From: Rugalucina vietnamica
Lineage: Eukaryota > Mollusca > Bivalvia > Lucinida > Lucinidae
Direction: 5' to 3'
NCBI GenBank assembly: GCA_964017185.1
Contig: OZ024882.1
Span: forward strand, 43,197,431-43,261,430
Length of the DNA stretch: 64,000 nt
Shown: positions 11,298-32,104 of the stretch, piece by piece
Numbering within the stretch: the stretch's first letter is position 1
Layout: the number at the start of each line of letters is the position of its first letter
Position numbers and translations under genes: made by a program
Notes under the pieces: model-generated
What the model saw: only the letters and a program-made list of their open reading frames with translations
The model's database searches: none
Told to the model about the DNA's origin: nothing

Positions 11298-14200
11298 TCA
11301 CATTTTATAGTCATTATGCCATGTAGGTTTCTTAGTTATGCGGTTAGACCGCCTAAGGGGCTCTGGCTCAGATGGAGTGGCAATGCTAGGAGGAGAGTCC
11401 AGTGGTGCTGGTTTGGATTGATCAGGTAGAGACTTTGCCATAATGGATGTGTCATGCTTTGAGTGTACCATAGGGCTTCTTTGAGGCACATTCGTGTCCG
11501 GGCCTGAAGCAAATGAGTCATCCTCAGGGGCCTGGGTGAATGTAGTGGTGTCATGGGTGTCTGTGGTAAGTGGTTTAGGTGAAGCATCGGGTTTAGTAGG
11601 TGATTTGGTAGGTTTTTGTACCATGCTTACAGGGTCATTGTTTGGAGGACAGACTGTAAGATCAGGCTTCCATGAACCCAAATCATGATCTATGGTCAAA
11701 CGTGATGGTCCAGGGTTAACGGGGATGTATCGCCGCAGAAATTTGCGGTTGCGAATCGTAACACGACCAGATCCATCTACCCGTATGACATACTGGTCAA
11801 ATTGTCGAACCTCTATGACAATACCAGTCTTGTCCCATTTCAAGGGATGTGGGCCGACTTGATTTTGTATACGGACGTGATCTCCGACAGAAAGAACCGG
11901 GAGCCGCTTTGTATGCGCAGAAAGACGCTCTGCTGCTTGCATATGCCTCTTTCTGAGGGCTTCCTCTCTGGCTAGCAATGTATCGCGCCAGGTGTTGTGT
12001 GGTTGGTAACGGCCAGGTGGGATGGGTATAAAATCACGTATGGGGCGGCCAAACACACATACAGCTGGGGATAGTTTGGTATCCCTGTCCGGGGTGTTTC
12101 TGTACTGTAACATTGCGCGTTGAAATAGGTCAGTGTCAAGGCCACCATCAGGGTTGGTGTTGTCCATTATCATCCTTTTGATGGTCTTTACACCTACCTC
12201 TGCACGACAGTTACTGTGAGGGAAGGCGACAGAAGAGAGCCTGTGATGGACCCCCCAGTCCTTCAGAAACGTGCGGGTATTAGTTGAGACAAATTCAGGG
12301 CCGCCATCTGACGCGAGTTCATCTGGGATACCGAACGTAACGAACGTCCGACGAAGACAAGCTATCAAACCCTGGGAACCAGATTGGGCTCTCTCCACAA
12401 TGGGCCAATTTGAATAGCGATCTACTACTACTAGGTAATTGCAACCCTTGTAGTGGAAATAATCAGCACATACACACTGAAAGGGATATTCTGGATTCGA
12501 TAGAGGTGTGGGTGGTGCACTGGGGTTGGATGGTGCAATTCGGTTACAATGCTGGCAGGTGGCTCGTAAAGCACTGATAGCGGGGGTAATGCCAGGCCAA
12601 AAAACAGATGATTCAGCCCTGGCTGTCATGGTAGTGACTCCCTGATGTGCTGAATGCAGTGCAGAAAGAACTTCATTCCTGAGTGAAGGGGGGATAACAA
12701 CACGATCTTTGTATAGTATTACACCATCGGCAGTGTGAAGGTCTGTAGAGTATTGGTAATATTCCCTTAAAGCCTCAGGCATCTCATGCCGGTATTCGGG
12801 TAATCCAGATTCAATCAGTTGCAAGAGGACATGCATGTTTTCATCACTTGATGTAGCCGTCCTAACTCTCTCCCAAGTAACCGATTTGAGACTGTTTAAG
12901 GAGCCTATAGCAGAAATACAGCCAGGGTCATCAAAGCAAGTATGTGTACTTGGGGTCATGCGTAGTCCATGTAGAAGGTATGGACTGTGTGTGATTGTGC
13001 TAAGGGGCGTATGGATAGATGCTATGTCATCTGTAAGTAGCAGTTTTTCTGGTTGCCCAGTGGGATGACGGGAGATACAATCTGTGGCACGGTGCTTAGC
13101 GCCAGGTATGTAAAGCATACGGAATTTGTATCTCAAAGTCTTTTCTTTAAGATTTCTCAAGCGTGAGTTGGGAATGTTTTCTAGCGATCTGTCACCGAGT
13201 ACTTTTAACAGGGGTTTGTGGTCGACTGCTATTACAAGGTCCCGACACCCTAAAACAAAGTATCGACATTTGTCTAAGGCTTCAGCGACTGCGAGTGCTT
13301 CACCTTCAATCGGTGCATACCTACTTTCTGCAGCATGGGTAAAACGACTTCCGACCAAAGTAATCTTCCAGCCATCACGACAACAGAATGGTTCAGATTT
13401 GGTACAAGTACAGTGTTTTTGTAGCAGCCAATATCCGATGCCGTCTTTCGACCAATCGGTAGCCAAGCAAGTCGACCTGTTGGGATCGAAAATACGAACA
13501 CCATCCTCGATTTCATTGGCAATGACAAATTTGGATTCTTCAAATAAAATTTGAAGGTCCTCATTCCACTGAAATGGAGTGTTGGGTTTTAGCAACTGTC
13601 GAAACGGCATCATTTTGTCTGCCATACTGAATGCATATGCCACCTGGTTAACAAGGCCAAACCAAGATCTAATATCTGTGATGCTTTTTGGCTGTGGGAA
13701 GTCAAGGATAGTTTGAAGGAACTGTTTACATGGGCGGACAGTGTCTAATGTTATTTCAAACCCTGCAAATTCGACGGTGTTCTGTGCAAATGCAAATTTT
13801 TCTGGGTTTAGTGTGATCCCATTTCTGCCACATAGATCTAACCATTGTACTGTCTGAAAGAAGGATTCTTCAATAGAGTCTGACCAAAGTAGCACATCAT
13901 CCACACATTTAGTCTTGTTTGAGACCTCTGATACCAATTCATCGTACCTCCTGGTGTATCCATCGCCCGATGCTATATATCCTTGAGGAGCTGTCTTGTA
14001 CCTGTATCGACCCCATGGGGTAATGAAGGTAGTTAAGTGCCTATCTTCCTTTCGAATAGGTACGCTATGGTACCCATTCCAGGCATCGAGAACAGTCTTC
14101 CTTTTGCCATGAGGAACTGATCGGGCCTGGTGGAAGGGTGAGGGTGTATGGTGGGTTTCCCTGGTGGCATGGGCATTAAGAGCTTGGAAATCGACCGTGC

Positions 14201-16172
14201 GTCGTGGTTCACCATTTTTCTTGGCACATATGACCATCCGGTGGCACCAAGTTACAGGCTCTCCAACCGGGACAGGTTCGATCACCCCTAAACGCACGTC
14301 TTGATCAAGGCCAGCCTTTACAGCATCTTGCCAGTGGATAGGGACGGGGATGGGGGTATGGTGGGCTACAGGTTCTGCTTGAGGGTCAACCATGAGTTTC
14401 ATAGGTGGTGTGTCCATGAGTGGTAACGACTGATGCTCACAAGTATTGAAAGTACTTGATTTGTAGTGATCTATTAAGAAGCTCTTTAGACGGGGAAGGT
14501 TTTCTTCTGTTGCCGGATAGGGCATTTTGGTTGGTGGTGGTGGGGGTGCAGTGCGTGGAGGACAGCTGCAGGTAGTGGGCTCAGAATGTATGCTAGAGTT
14601 CGAGTCGGACTCACCTCCTGATTGCACACCAGCATCACCTATGTTGGGGAATGTTTCAGGGATGATACTTAAAGCCGTACAAGCTTCTCTGCTGAGGAAA
14701 AGCTTGTCCGAAGCATCTGTGACATATGTCATTTGCCTGGTTTCGAGAGTCTTCCCATGTGAATCCTTAGCGCTGAGACGAAGTACTGTGGCCCCCAATA
14801 TCTTGATGCCAATATTGGTGGCCGTGCGCATTTGCATAGTCACTGGTATTAGGTTAGACTCTCGAATACCAAGACGATGAACAACGTTTAGCCCTGCTAG
14901 ACAACTTTGGCAACCTGTATCTGCCATTGCAGGTAGGATTACAGAGGTTGAATGCTTTTGTTTGAGTTTGAACCCGAGTGCATCATAATCCTGAGGTGAA
15001 ACTCGGGCCACCACGTTGATAAATGGTTGTGATTTTGATTGTTTTTGTATCCAAGTATTTGACAGCTTGTCATACACGTGGTGGTCAATACTGACTGACC
15101 GCCCAATGGTGGAATCATTCAGAACACAAGACTCATTCATATGAAACTGATCGGTAGAGTCGCTGAGGCTGCACAGTGAATCAAATACAGCGGCACTGCT
15201 CGGTGGCACATCGTTGTTGTGATTTAAAGGTTTGTCTTTACTCCTACAAACGGATTCGAAGTGATGGGTGCGATTGCACAGTCTGCAGATATGGCCAAAA
15301 GCCGGGCACACAGATCGCCTAATACGTGACGGGGCACTTTTACCATGACCTGGTTTGTTGCAGTAGCTGCACATTTCTAGTTTCTCATCCTTGTTACTAG
15401 TATCATATTTGTCTTTAGATTTAAATTGTTTTTTGTTCTTCTTGTACGAGCTGCTGACAGCTCCCGTGACAGCTTCCACGGAGGGTACGTCCATCAGTTT
15501 AGAGGCGGAGCGTTTGCCTGCCTCCTTGGCTTCAACGAATTTGAAAACGTCTTCCAATGTCATATTTTGATTCTTGTCACCCAGGAGGTCTAATTGTATT
15601 TCGTGGTCTGCGATTCCACGCGTAAGTACATCACGGAGTACTGAATCAGTGTAATTCACGTCTTGACTACACCCGGGGCATTTCATAACAAATTTACAAA
15701 CGGCTGCTTGACCCCTAAGCCGAGCCCCAAAACTTCTTACTGTTTCTTCACGATCTTGTCTCATGTTGTGGAGTGCGACTCTTGCCACCATGGTGTTTTC
15801 CTCTCGTACGGCAAGCTGTTTAATCGCGGCCATTACATCTTCTTCAGATTTATCAGTTAAGGCACTACCGGCCGAACGAGTCAGATCTTTCCTTAATGGC
15901 TCGTCACAGCATTCTAACAGTTGCACAACTTTGTCTTTGCCTGTTATCTTAGTGGCAGTCACATAATCGTTCCATCTGACTTGGAAGTAGTTCCATTCTT
16001 CACTAGTTCCCGCAGCAGCGATTGTGGGCCGTTTTACTTTCTCCACTTTAGCTGCGGGCTGAATGGTGGTGTGAGTTGTATTGTGGGCTTTGAGCAACTC
16101 TACGACTATAGCAGCGTCTAAGTCAGCCGTCACATAGCCGCATCCTGGAATGGGGCACTCGACTGCAGGCAT
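11298..16172 (-). CDS. Gag-Pol polyprotein of the LTR retrotransposon (single frame)
   Basis: 1624 residues, uninterrupted, with gag and pol in one frame. The start ATG at 16172 lies 10 bp after the primer-binding site. Gag begins with a C2H2-like finger (C6, C11, H30, H34). A split zinc knuckle spans ~268-309 (CSYCNKPGH, then [14 protein letters not shown]). Protease has DTG at 418-420. The RT catalytic motif is CVDD at 756-759, where most relatives have Y/F-x-DD. RNase H has TDWSKDG near 905, EGEAL near 956 and DHKPL near 984. Integrase has an HHCC-type zinc site (CQHC at 1206-1209) and D1237, D1289, E1325 (D,D35E). The C-terminal ~200 residues are Pro/Ser/Thr-rich with a chromatin-facing or tail role unknown. 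All core domains look intact, so it could be autonomous. Confidence 0.95.
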   Translation of the reverse strand: MPAVECPIPGCGYVTADLDAAIVVELLKAHNTTHTTIQPAAKVEKVKRPTIAAAGTSEEWNYFQVRWNDYVTATKITGKDKVVQLLECCDEPLRKDLTRSAGSALTDKSEEDVMAAIKQLAVREENTMVARVALHNMRQDREETVRSFGARLRGQAAVCKFVMKCPGCSQDVNYTDSVLRDVLTRGIADHEIQLDLLGDKNQNMTLEDVFKFVEAKEAGKRSASKLMDVPSVEAVTGAVSSSYKKNKKQFKSKDKYDTSNKDEKLEMCSYCNKPGHGKSAPSRIRRSVCPAFGHICRLCNRTHHFESVCRSKDKPLNHNNDVPPSSAAVFDSLCSLSDSTDQFHMNESCVLNDSTIGRSVSIDHHVYDKLSNTWIQKQSKSQPFINVVARVSPQDYDALGFKLKQKHSTSVILPAMADTGCQSCLAGLNVVHRLGIRESNLIPVTMQMRTATNIGIKILGATVLRLSAKDSHGKTLETRQMTYVTDASDKLFLSREACTALSIIPETFPNIGDAGVQSGGESDSNSSIHSEPTTCSCPPRTAPPPPPTKMPYPATEENLPRLKSFLIDHYKSSTFNTCEHQSLPLMDTPPMKLMVDPQAEPVAHHTPIPVPIHWQDAVKAGLDQDVRLGVIEPVPVGEPVTWCHRMVICAKKNGEPRRTVDFQALNAHATRETHHTPSPFHQARSVPHGKRKTVLDAWNGYHSVPIRKEDRHLTTFITPWGRYRYKTAPQGYIASGDGYTRRYDELVSEVSNKTKCVDDVLLWSDSIEESFFQTVQWLDLCGRNGITLNPEKFAFAQNTVEFAGFEITLDTVRPCKQFLQTILDFPQPKSITDIRSWFGLVNQVAYAFSMADKMMPFRQLLKPNTPFQWNEDLQILFEESKFVIANEIEDGVRIFDPNRSTCLATDWSKDGIGYWLLQKHCTCTKSEPFCCRDGWKITLVGSRFTHAAESRYAPIEGEALAVAEALDKCRYFVLGCRDLVIAVDHKPLLKVLGDRSLENIPNSRLRNLKEKTLRYKFRMLYIPGAKHRATDCISRHPTGQPEKLLLTDDIASIHTPLSTITHSPYLLHGLRMTPSTHTCFDDPGCISAIGSLNSLKSVTWERVRTATSSDENMHVLLQLIESGLPEYRHEMPEALREYYQYSTDLHTADGVILYKDRVVIPPSLRNEVLSALHSAHQGVTTMTARAESSVFWPGITPAISALRATCQHCNRIAPSNPSAPPTPLSNPEYPFQCVCADYFHYKGCNYLVVVDRYSNWPIVERAQSGSQGLIACLRRTFVTFGIPDELASDGGPEFVSTNTRTFLKDWGVHHRLSSVAFPHSNCRAEVGVKTIKRMIMDNTNPDGGLDTDLFQRAMLQYRNTPDRDTKLSPAVCVFGRPIRDFIPIPPGRYQPHNTWRDTLLAREEALRKRHMQAAERLSAHTKRLPVLSVGDHVRIQNQVGPHPLKWDKTGIVIEVRQFDQYVIRVDGSGRVTIRNRKFLRRYIPVNPGPSRLTIDHDLGSWKPDLTVCPPNNDPVSMVQKPTKSPTKPDASPKPLTTDTHDTTTFTQAPEDDSFASGPDTNVPQRSPMVHSKHDTSIMAKSLPDQSKPAPLDSPPSIATPSEPEPLRRSNRITKKPTWHNDYKM

Positions 16173-16182
16173 TGTTGACTGT

Positions 16183-16194
16183 AGACCGTGTTCA
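16183..16194 (-). other. Primer-binding site complementary to the element's own R region
   Basis: On the minus strand the first 12 bases after the 5' LTR are TGAACACGGTCT. They are perfectly complementary to AGACCGTGTTCA, which lies in the LTR at 16254-16243. The site does not begin TGG, as a tRNA 3' CCA partner would require. This matches the self-primed arrangement of the Tf1/sushi group. Confidence 0.75.
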
Positions 16195-16509
16195 TAGATA
16201 AGAACACTGTCAATTTGCTTGTAGGCTTTAATCTACACACAATGAACACGGTCTGGAACGAGACAAAGATAGGAAGGTCTAAGTGACATGTGGATACGGT
16301 ATGACATAATAGTATACAGCAAAATATAAGATAATGTTCATGTGACCATCTTTTGGGCTTTTATACCTTTCAAATAAGTCAATTCTAGTTGCTGAGTCTT
16401 CACCGCTAGATTGAGTTAAAATGAGAATGTAACTCCGTTTGACTGAATTATAGGCGCAACTGCAATCTCTGATACAATGTTATAACCACAACTGCACTAT
16501 ATTCCTCTA
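16195..16509 (-). repeat. 5' LTR of the retrotransposon
   Basis: 315 bp, identical by eye to the 3' LTR. In element orientation it has TATAAAAG at 16365-16358 and an initiator match CCAGACC (YYANWYY) at 16256-16250. If transcription starts at the A (16254), R plus U5 is 60 nt and the RNA begins with exactly the 12 bases that pair with the primer-binding site. The TATA-like box is too far (~110 bp) to set that start. Confidence 0.9.
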
Positions 16510-16610
16510 GACGGGTTAAATAATAAAATTGAAATCTCTCAACTTTATACATTAACATTGTTTTCTTAAGTCTGTATCTCTGCTCTTCCATATCTTTAGC
16601 CATTTAGGAT

Positions 16611-16801
16611 ATTTGCAATGATTCAACTTAAAACTGACCTGAAAATATTATATTATCGATTTTAATCTATACCGTACCTTTAGCCATTTCCGATATATAG
16701 GCTACAGATACGGTACCGTATCTCTAGCCGCCAGGCTAGGGATACGGTACCGTATCCCTAGCCCACAGGCTAAAGATACGGTACCGTATCCCTAGCCACT
16801 G
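16611..16801 (-). repeat. Right arm: three tandem 30 bp palindromes
   Basis: An inverted copy of the left arm, with palindromes at 16700-16729, 16734-16763 and 16768-16797, ending CACTG at 16801. A few substitutions distinguish it from the left arm. Confidence 0.88.
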
Positions 16802-17222
16802 CCTTTGTGGAATCATGAGAAAAGTGGATAACCAGTGTACAATCAATCTTTCTCGGCTTTGTTTTCTTTTTTATTGAAAGCATGTGTAAAGCACATGGTT
16901 CTAGAATTTTCTTTTTATTACAGGTGCATAAATAAAACATTTTGTACCAGCCAGTCAACCTTGGAATCCAGTTGCAGACTCCGCAGCAGAGTTCATTTGT
17001 TTCATATATTTTTCTTTGAGGGGAGGTGCTATGCAATTATAAAGCCATTTCAGTACATTTGACTAAATGTCAAATATACTGTCATGGAATTGCTTAAAAT
17101 GGACCCTTGTGTCTTGAGTTATTTAATTAATTAGTCTATACTTATAAATGACCTTCATAAAAAGGAGGCTGGCTTCAGATAAATCAGTTGTGTAAAGCAT
17201 TTCCCAATTTCTTTCATTATAG
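16802..17222. other. Sequence just upstream of the GAPDH start exon
   Basis: AT-rich sequence with no coding motif. It ends in a pyrimidine tract and AG at 17221-17222. It therefore looks like the 3' part of an intron in the GAPDH 5' UTR; the upstream leader exon was not located. Confidence 0.5.
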
Positions 17223-17247
17223 ATAATCCATCTAACAACAGCAAAAA

Positions 17248-26393
<9,146 letters not shown>

Positions 26394-27840
26394 AGTCGAC
26401 TCTAGGAATAGACTTTTCATCAATTAGACTGTTCTTCAAATTGTGTTTCTCATATCTCCACAGAAACATATGTTGTGGGTATTCTTGACATCTCCTGTAT
26501 GATCATGATCATTTTTGATGCCTTCAAATACAGATACAAATTCACCAAGAAATTAAGAAATTGCTGTATCATAAATTCGGTGCATCTCCGATTGACATTA
26601 TTGTAAGAAAAATATGGGGACAAATTGTGAGAAATTATCTCCCATGTGAAAGTTTGTTTTACCACGTCTCAGGCATGCCAAGTGGTTTTTGTTTTGGCAT
26701 TCTATTTAGATTCAGACCGATGATGCACAATATGATCAATGACAAAAAATGTTTCTGTGGAGATATATGAAGCCTGTTTCAGCCATAAGTGTAGCATTTT
26801 AAGTGTTTAAGAGAATTTCATTAATTTAAAGACTTTGTATGGAAGGATCTTTCTGATGCCTTGCACAGGTTTTGAATGCAAATTGTTTTGAAGCTGTGGA
26901 AAATTTCTGCTTTATTAATCGTTTTAGTATGATTTTTCTTTAACATGCAATAATGGGATATAGTTCATTTTGAAAATTTGACACAAAAGATTTAAGGAAG
27001 CAGTTGCTTGTATTTGAATGTGTCTGAAGTCAGCCATACTGTAATGTTCCAGGTCGGGGTGAAGTTTTTGTAGGGGTTTTAACAATATTGGTTCATGTAG
27101 GCATTGAAATAAAATGACTACAAATTCCAACAAAATTTCTCCCCTTGATTTCTAGCCACTTTAATGTTGTGATGTCATAATTTCTGGGCTCCCTTAACTT
27201 AATGAAAAAAGAAAAAAGCTAAATTTGTGTAGATTTATTACTGATGATGCAGATTTGTAGCTTGTTTAGGTCTTGTCTGTTTTATGTTTTTAAGTGTTTC
27301 ATGTCTTTGAGTTTTTAGAATAAATTTGATCATAAAGAGGAGATACCTGCATTTTAAGTTGTAATTTAAAAAGGCAATTTTGGTGCAGAAATGATTTTAA
27401 AATGTCAACAAAATGTAAGAATCTCAAAAGGTGTATGCAGTAATCTGGTGTCAAGGATATAAAGCTTATTTCATGCTCACCTGACTTGAGCATGATAAAA
27501 GTTCTATAACCTTCGACCGAAAGAAATAGTTTTAAAAGAGAGAGCAATATTAATAGAGCGTGTAGAATGTCTTGTTTATTATCAAATTAATTCTATGCTC
27601 GTCCCAAGCCAGGTATTAGTGCTATATAAACCTGTTGGTTTTCCCACTAGGCAGTGAATGGGTGGGGCAATTGCAATATTGAGTTACCCCACCCACTTTT
27701 TGCTCAGTGGTCATTGTCTCGTCTTTTTTGTTTTTGATTGTTTTATGAATGATTATAGAATATATGAGCTATTGCGATTGTTAAGAATGGTTTTATGAAA
27801 GTATAGTCTGTCTTGGCAGTAATAAATATACTTAAAATTA
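26394..27840 (+). other. GAPDH: GAPDH 3' UTR and flank
   Basis: AT-rich, no coding motif. AATAAA signals near 27318 and 27822 are candidate polyadenylation sites. The 3' UTR end cannot be fixed from sequence alone. Confidence 0.45.
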
Positions 27841-29263
27841 AATTTTGTTTTAGAACTTTGTGTTTTCCTGATATTAAATAGTTATTGTTGAAGTTTGTGA
27901 AACATGTAGGCTAAGTTAGTGCAGTGGGTAGTGCCTCACAGCTTGCCTTGATTCCCTGGTCAGGAACATATGTCAGTTATTAATGACATGAGCTTTGGAT
28001 GCTGAAGACTTCAAAAAGAGCTTCATTGAACAATCAAAAGTAGGCTTGTCGGTTTAATTGGGCGATGTTTTCCAACTGTTGAAGCCTCCATGCAGTCCAT
28101 GGTGCAGTGGTTTAATCACATGCCTTGTAAACCAGGGATTCTCCAGTCTGTTGAGACTAAAGCTGTTGATAGGCCGTTAACTGTTTAATCTTAAGATTGG
28201 ACTGGAAATATACTTATCCGCAAAAGAAACACGAAAATATTTAAACCCCATTTTCTTGAAAAGAATCATTTTGATGGAATTTTCAGTGATATAACTTATG
28301 AGTATTTTCAGTGAGCAATAATCAGTCAAAGTTAGACTTCTGTAGCATGCTTCATTAAGACGTTGCAATGAAGTTTGTGTACGAGCTCGTGTATTACAAA
28401 ATTGCATCTAAAACATTCACGATTAATGCGATTTGAAAACAGATGGCATGAAGTAGTGGCCGAGTGTCTAAGCTTAAGAAATTGTAAAAAAAAAAAAATT
28501 GGAAAATACCGCTTGACAACGCTCCCAAGGGTCGTGTTTTTCTGTTGACGTCAGCATATTGTTTTAAGGTCGTCATTATTGTTCACAACAGACAAACTAA
28601 GGTCTTTCATATTGCCATTCTGTAGGTGTCTGTTTAGTGTGTCAACAGCTATCTTGTGGCACTGAAAGATTTCGAGTACGTCTATTCACTTGATAGAAAA
28701 CGGCAATTTACGTCAAAACGTAATAACGACGTCACATATAAGAAAAAAGCGTCAAAAAAGGCATAAAATTTTCTGATTTCATTTTGTTTCATCCATGACC
28801 TTCGAATATTGGTATCTGTTCGGAAACTTTTTGCAAGGCAATTAAAGGTATCCTACCCCTCTAGCTATGGAAATGGGGGATACTTAGTTTTTCGCGGCAA
28901 CGCATCACCCGTAAGTCTTAACGTCTTGATTTTCAATTGTGGAAAAGAGAATTAATGGGACTATGTACTTAAATAAATTTTGGTGATATATAAATAAAAA
29001 AAAAAAAAGAAAAAAGGTACTAGTTATTTTCTCGTTTCTTTTGCGAATAAGTATATGCTGTAAACAACTGACCAACATGTGACCTCGTCTGTACTCATAA
29101 GTACTTTTGCCTCTGACGTCTGAAAAGTTGAGTTCAAAATGTTCCCATACTTTACCCATGCTCTTGTATCACCTGCAAATGATTGTATTATAAAAATAAT
29201 GTAAAATGATCCTATATTAAGACAGTCGAGAAAACGAAGACATCATTTTAAGTAAAAGCCTTA
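27841..29263. other. Intergenic, two decayed SINE heads
   Basis: tRNA-like scraps lie at about 27903-27965 and 28083-28165 (GAAGCCTCCATG, CATGCCTTGTAAACC). Otherwise no gene or element recognised. Confidence 0.45.
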
Positions 29264-29964
29264 AGTCCAATTCGCATGCGCAAAAAATACACGCATGTAA
29301 ATATACTCCGGTGTGTAAATATACTCTGGTGTGCAAATCAACCTGTGAGTAAATTTAAATTGCGTTTGCATGGGTTTTATCACCAGGAGTATTTTTGTAT
29401 GTAAACGAATCATTTCTGGATTAAAACCTGTTCGTAAAAGTTTTCTGTATTTGCAAAACAGGAAGAGGCTGCTTCAAGGACTTTGGCAGCAGAGGAGAAT
29501 CATGTAATGGTCAGGCTTAAACTTAGCAGTTATACAGTTCCCTATTATCATCCTTTCACAAGGTATTACTGTAACAGTTCAAATGCCCTAATAATCTTCA
29601 CAGAGAATGATGAAGAAATAGTGTGGCTGTTTGCACTTCATATGATCTAAAATGTGTTGAATGGCTATAAACTCTTATTTGGCAACAATGTCAACAGTTT
29701 AAGCAACTGTCATATAATCAGTTAATAACTAAAAAATGTGAAAATTCATTATCTAAAAGCATATATTACTTGAAATGAAATACACACTCAACAAAAGTTT
29801 AGCATATTCTTGTTTTATAGTACTAAAGTGAAATGTCCTGCAAAATATTTCCAAAGTATAATTCGACTTCAAAATTAATTTATTTAGAAAGGAATCATGT
29901 CGTAGCAAAGAACAAATGACAGTTTGGTCTCGACTCGTCAGATTTAAAAAATTGTTGGATAGGT

Positions 29965-30048
29965 TTATAAGACAGTATTTTCACGAAAAGCCGTGTTTCT
30001 TAATGCTTATAAGACAGTATTTTCACGAAAAGCCGTGTTTCTTAATGC
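29965..30048 (+). repeat. Exact 2 x 42 bp tandem duplication
   Basis: Units 29965-30006 and 30007-30048 are identical, each starting TTATAAGACAGTATTTTCAC. Confidence 0.9.
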
Positions 30049-30757
30049 TGAATTCGGCACACAACACGTCATGACTGAACAAAATTGACTCCATGTCCAG
30101 GAAGAGTATGTTGAAATGATCTGTTACAAACAAAAATTCAAGACCTGACAGTAAACACTGATATTTTCTGAAAGAACAAAAATGTTAAGAACGTATAGCA
30201 AAATTACAGGGTTTAACATTTTGAACACAAGTTTGTCTTTAAAGATGTCTACTACCTACATCTAAAATGACAGGATAATGATATCTATACCACATTATTG
30301 TTCTATCTAGTGCCTAAAGATTTCCATAACTTATGATTTAAAATACTGAAAGGACATCTATGTCTTAGATGTAAGAAGTCCCTAAATCTCAGATTCGGGA
30401 GGACAAAATTTTCATGTTATGACTATGGGGCTGAATTTAGCATTTAGAGGAGAAGAAATATATACACTTTCGTTTACAAAACAGTTTGGCTGATTTAACA
30501 GAATCCGGACAATGCAACTAAATATTTTCATAACCCACCCCATCTTTGGCATAAATGAACCATTAGACTTTGAACTGATTTGCAGTTGTTTGTCAACAGC
30601 ACTTTTCAAGCAAACAAATATGGGCTTGTTTGTATGCTGCACAATATCCACACATTGATTGTTTATTGTTTTGTAATTTTTAAGTTTATTTTTAAAGAAA
30701 TGTTAGCTTAGTGCATAAGATCTTTAATTTACAATCTTATAGTTTATTTCTAGGTGT

Positions 30758-30853
30758 GTTCCCCCCAGGACCCAGCATGCCCTTTCGTCAGTTTGTGTGT
30801 TTTTCACATTCACACATCATATCAAAGTGGCATCCTGGGTCTAGGGGGGGAAC
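30758..30853. mobile_element. Very small inverted-repeat element
   Basis: GTTCCCCCCAGGACCCAG at the left and CTGGGTCTAGGGGGGGAAC at the right enclose ~60 bp. Probably a ~96 bp MITE inserted in the larger element. Confidence 0.5.
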
Positions 30854-31725
30854 AGGGTCAGCAAGGCGAAAATGTATAATTTCCTGAAACTTTCCATGAA
30901 CTAAAATTAGCACATTTGTTATGAACAATTTTAAAGACATCAACTGTAGAATTGTAAACATCCATGGTCGTATTTCTTGTCAAACCGGTGTCAGGGTGAG
31001 TATATTTAGGTCATGTAGATGTATTTATAGAGATACAGTACAGGTTCAAAAGTAAATTTGTTTCAATCTATCGTATTGCATGAATGCTTAGAAATGTGAA
31101 TTTCCAAACTAATGTTAAAATTGACTTAAAGTATGTCATTGACAATCAAAATATGCAAGAACAGAACTAGGCATTTTCGTCTTTGAAAGTGACATTTTTC
31201 AATTAGGGAGTATCCCAATCTAAGGCATAGATGTCCTTGTGTACTTTTATAGACAAGATTTTAAAAAGTGTCGAAAATTACTCTTTCAAACAAGTGACCT
31301 TATCTTTTGTCATTCACTATCTTAGTGACTGCCGATTTTGAATCCGTAAATGTCCTTGTTGTTTCCTCTGTACCCATAGCATCGAATAGGGACGTTTGTG
31401 TCGACATTTTTAGTCACTGGGATAAGTGCTGACCAGATATGTTTGCCTCTTTTTAGACAAACAATTATGCTAAACTTTTGGCGAAGAGTGTATTTACTTC
31501 GCGTTCGCATGGGACATAGTCATAATAGTAAATTTACACGTGTGTATTTGTGAAAATAAAATTTGCATCTGGTCAGGCCCAGGAGTAAATTTACCCATAT
31601 GTAAATACATGTATACTCCGGTATGTATTTACGTTCGCATGCGCTATTTGCTTACCCGGAGTATAATTTGCACACAGGAGTATATTTACACGCGTGTATT
31701 TTTGGCGCATGCGAATTGGACTTTA

Positions 31726-31867
31726 TTGGTATAGTTGGGTGATTAACTTATAGTTGAGGCACTTTTTGTATGTCATGGCGCCCTAATTTGGTAAAATGGA
31801 GGCAACGTCCTGACATGACAATAGCTTTTGACTGGGACGTCAGGAATCAATTCAAACAAACAGAATT
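31726..31867 (+). repeat. SINE 3' tail fragment
   Basis: ATGACAATAGCTTTTGACTG followed by GGGACGT and TCAATTCAAACAAAC resembles the 3' ends of SINEs at 44975 and 55720. No tRNA head is attached. Confidence 0.5.
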
Positions 31868-31896
31868 TTAGCTCACCTGAACCGAAGGCTGGTAGA

Positions 31897-32104
31897 TGAT
31901 TTTTGTTTGTGTTGAGGCTTAACGTCCCAGTCAACAATTTTTCAGTCATGTCGGGACGGAGCCAACGCTTCCTGGGTTTAACCAGTACTGTAGGGAGTAG
32001 ATGTGCCTTGCTCAAGGACACAACACGGTGACGCTTGTGGGGTTCGAACCCAGGACCTCTCGATTCGGAGTCCGACGCTCTACCACTACGCCACCGCGCT
32101 CCCT
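31897..32104 (-). repeat. tRNA-derived SINE, GGGAGCGCGGTGGC type, minus-strand copy
   Basis: In SINE orientation: GGGAGCGCGGTGGCGTAG, A-box TAGTGGTAGAGC, B-box GGTTCGAACCC, body GTGTTGTGTCCTTGAGCAAG and tail TGTTGACTGGGACGTTAAG. The plus-strand relative is at 44975. Confidence 0.85.

Larger units (their letters stand above)
10778..16509 (-). mobile_element. Complete Ty3/gypsy-type LTR retrotransposon, 5.7 kb
   Basis: The 5732 bp element is inserted on the minus strand inside a foldback element. Order in transcription direction: 5' LTR 16509-16195, primer-binding site 16194-16183, single gag-pol frame 16172-11298, polypurine tract 11101-11093, 3' LTR 11092-10778. Both LTRs are 315 bp and I found no difference between them. 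GACGG flanks both ends. RT/RNase H precede integrase, the Ty3/gypsy gene order. Identical LTRs and an unbroken frame indicate recent insertion. There is no env-like frame. Confidence 0.95.
10117..16801. mobile_element. Palindrome-armed foldback element split by an LTR retrotransposon
   Basis: The termini CAGTG and CACTG begin inverted arms of ~200 bp (10117-10320 and about 16611-16801). Each arm contains three 30 bp palindromes. The direct repeat TTTGTGGAA lies at 10108-10116 and 16804-16812, abutting the left end and 2 bp from the right end, so an 8-9 bp target duplication is likely. Removing the LTR element leaves ~950 bp of foldback element without a transposase. CAGTG/CACTG ends and an 8 bp duplication would suit hAT; a 9 bp duplication would suit MULE- or FB-like elements. 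The superfamily is not settled. Confidence 0.75.
29264..31722. mobile_element. TTA-flanked non-autonomous DNA element, 2.46 kb
   Basis: The terminal inverted repeats AGTCCAATTCGCATGCGC and GCGCATGCGAATTGGACT extend further as AATACACGC and TATACTCC variants. The trinucleotide TTA lies immediately outside both ends (29261-29263, 31723-31725), as in PIF/Harbinger elements. No transposase frame. Several TATACTCCGG/GTAAATA words lie near each end. It contains an exact 42 bp tandem duplication and a small inner MITE. Confidence 0.75.

Noticed and set aside
11298-16172. An env-like third gene making this an endogenous retrovirus
   Set aside because: No separate frame with signal peptide and membrane anchor exists between pol and the 3' LTR; the C-terminal extension is Pro/Ser/Thr-rich, not membrane-like.
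16358-16365. TATAAAAG as the box that sets the LTR transcription start
   Set aside because: It is ~110 bp from the initiator that would generate the self-priming RNA end. It may drive another start, so it is not used as support.
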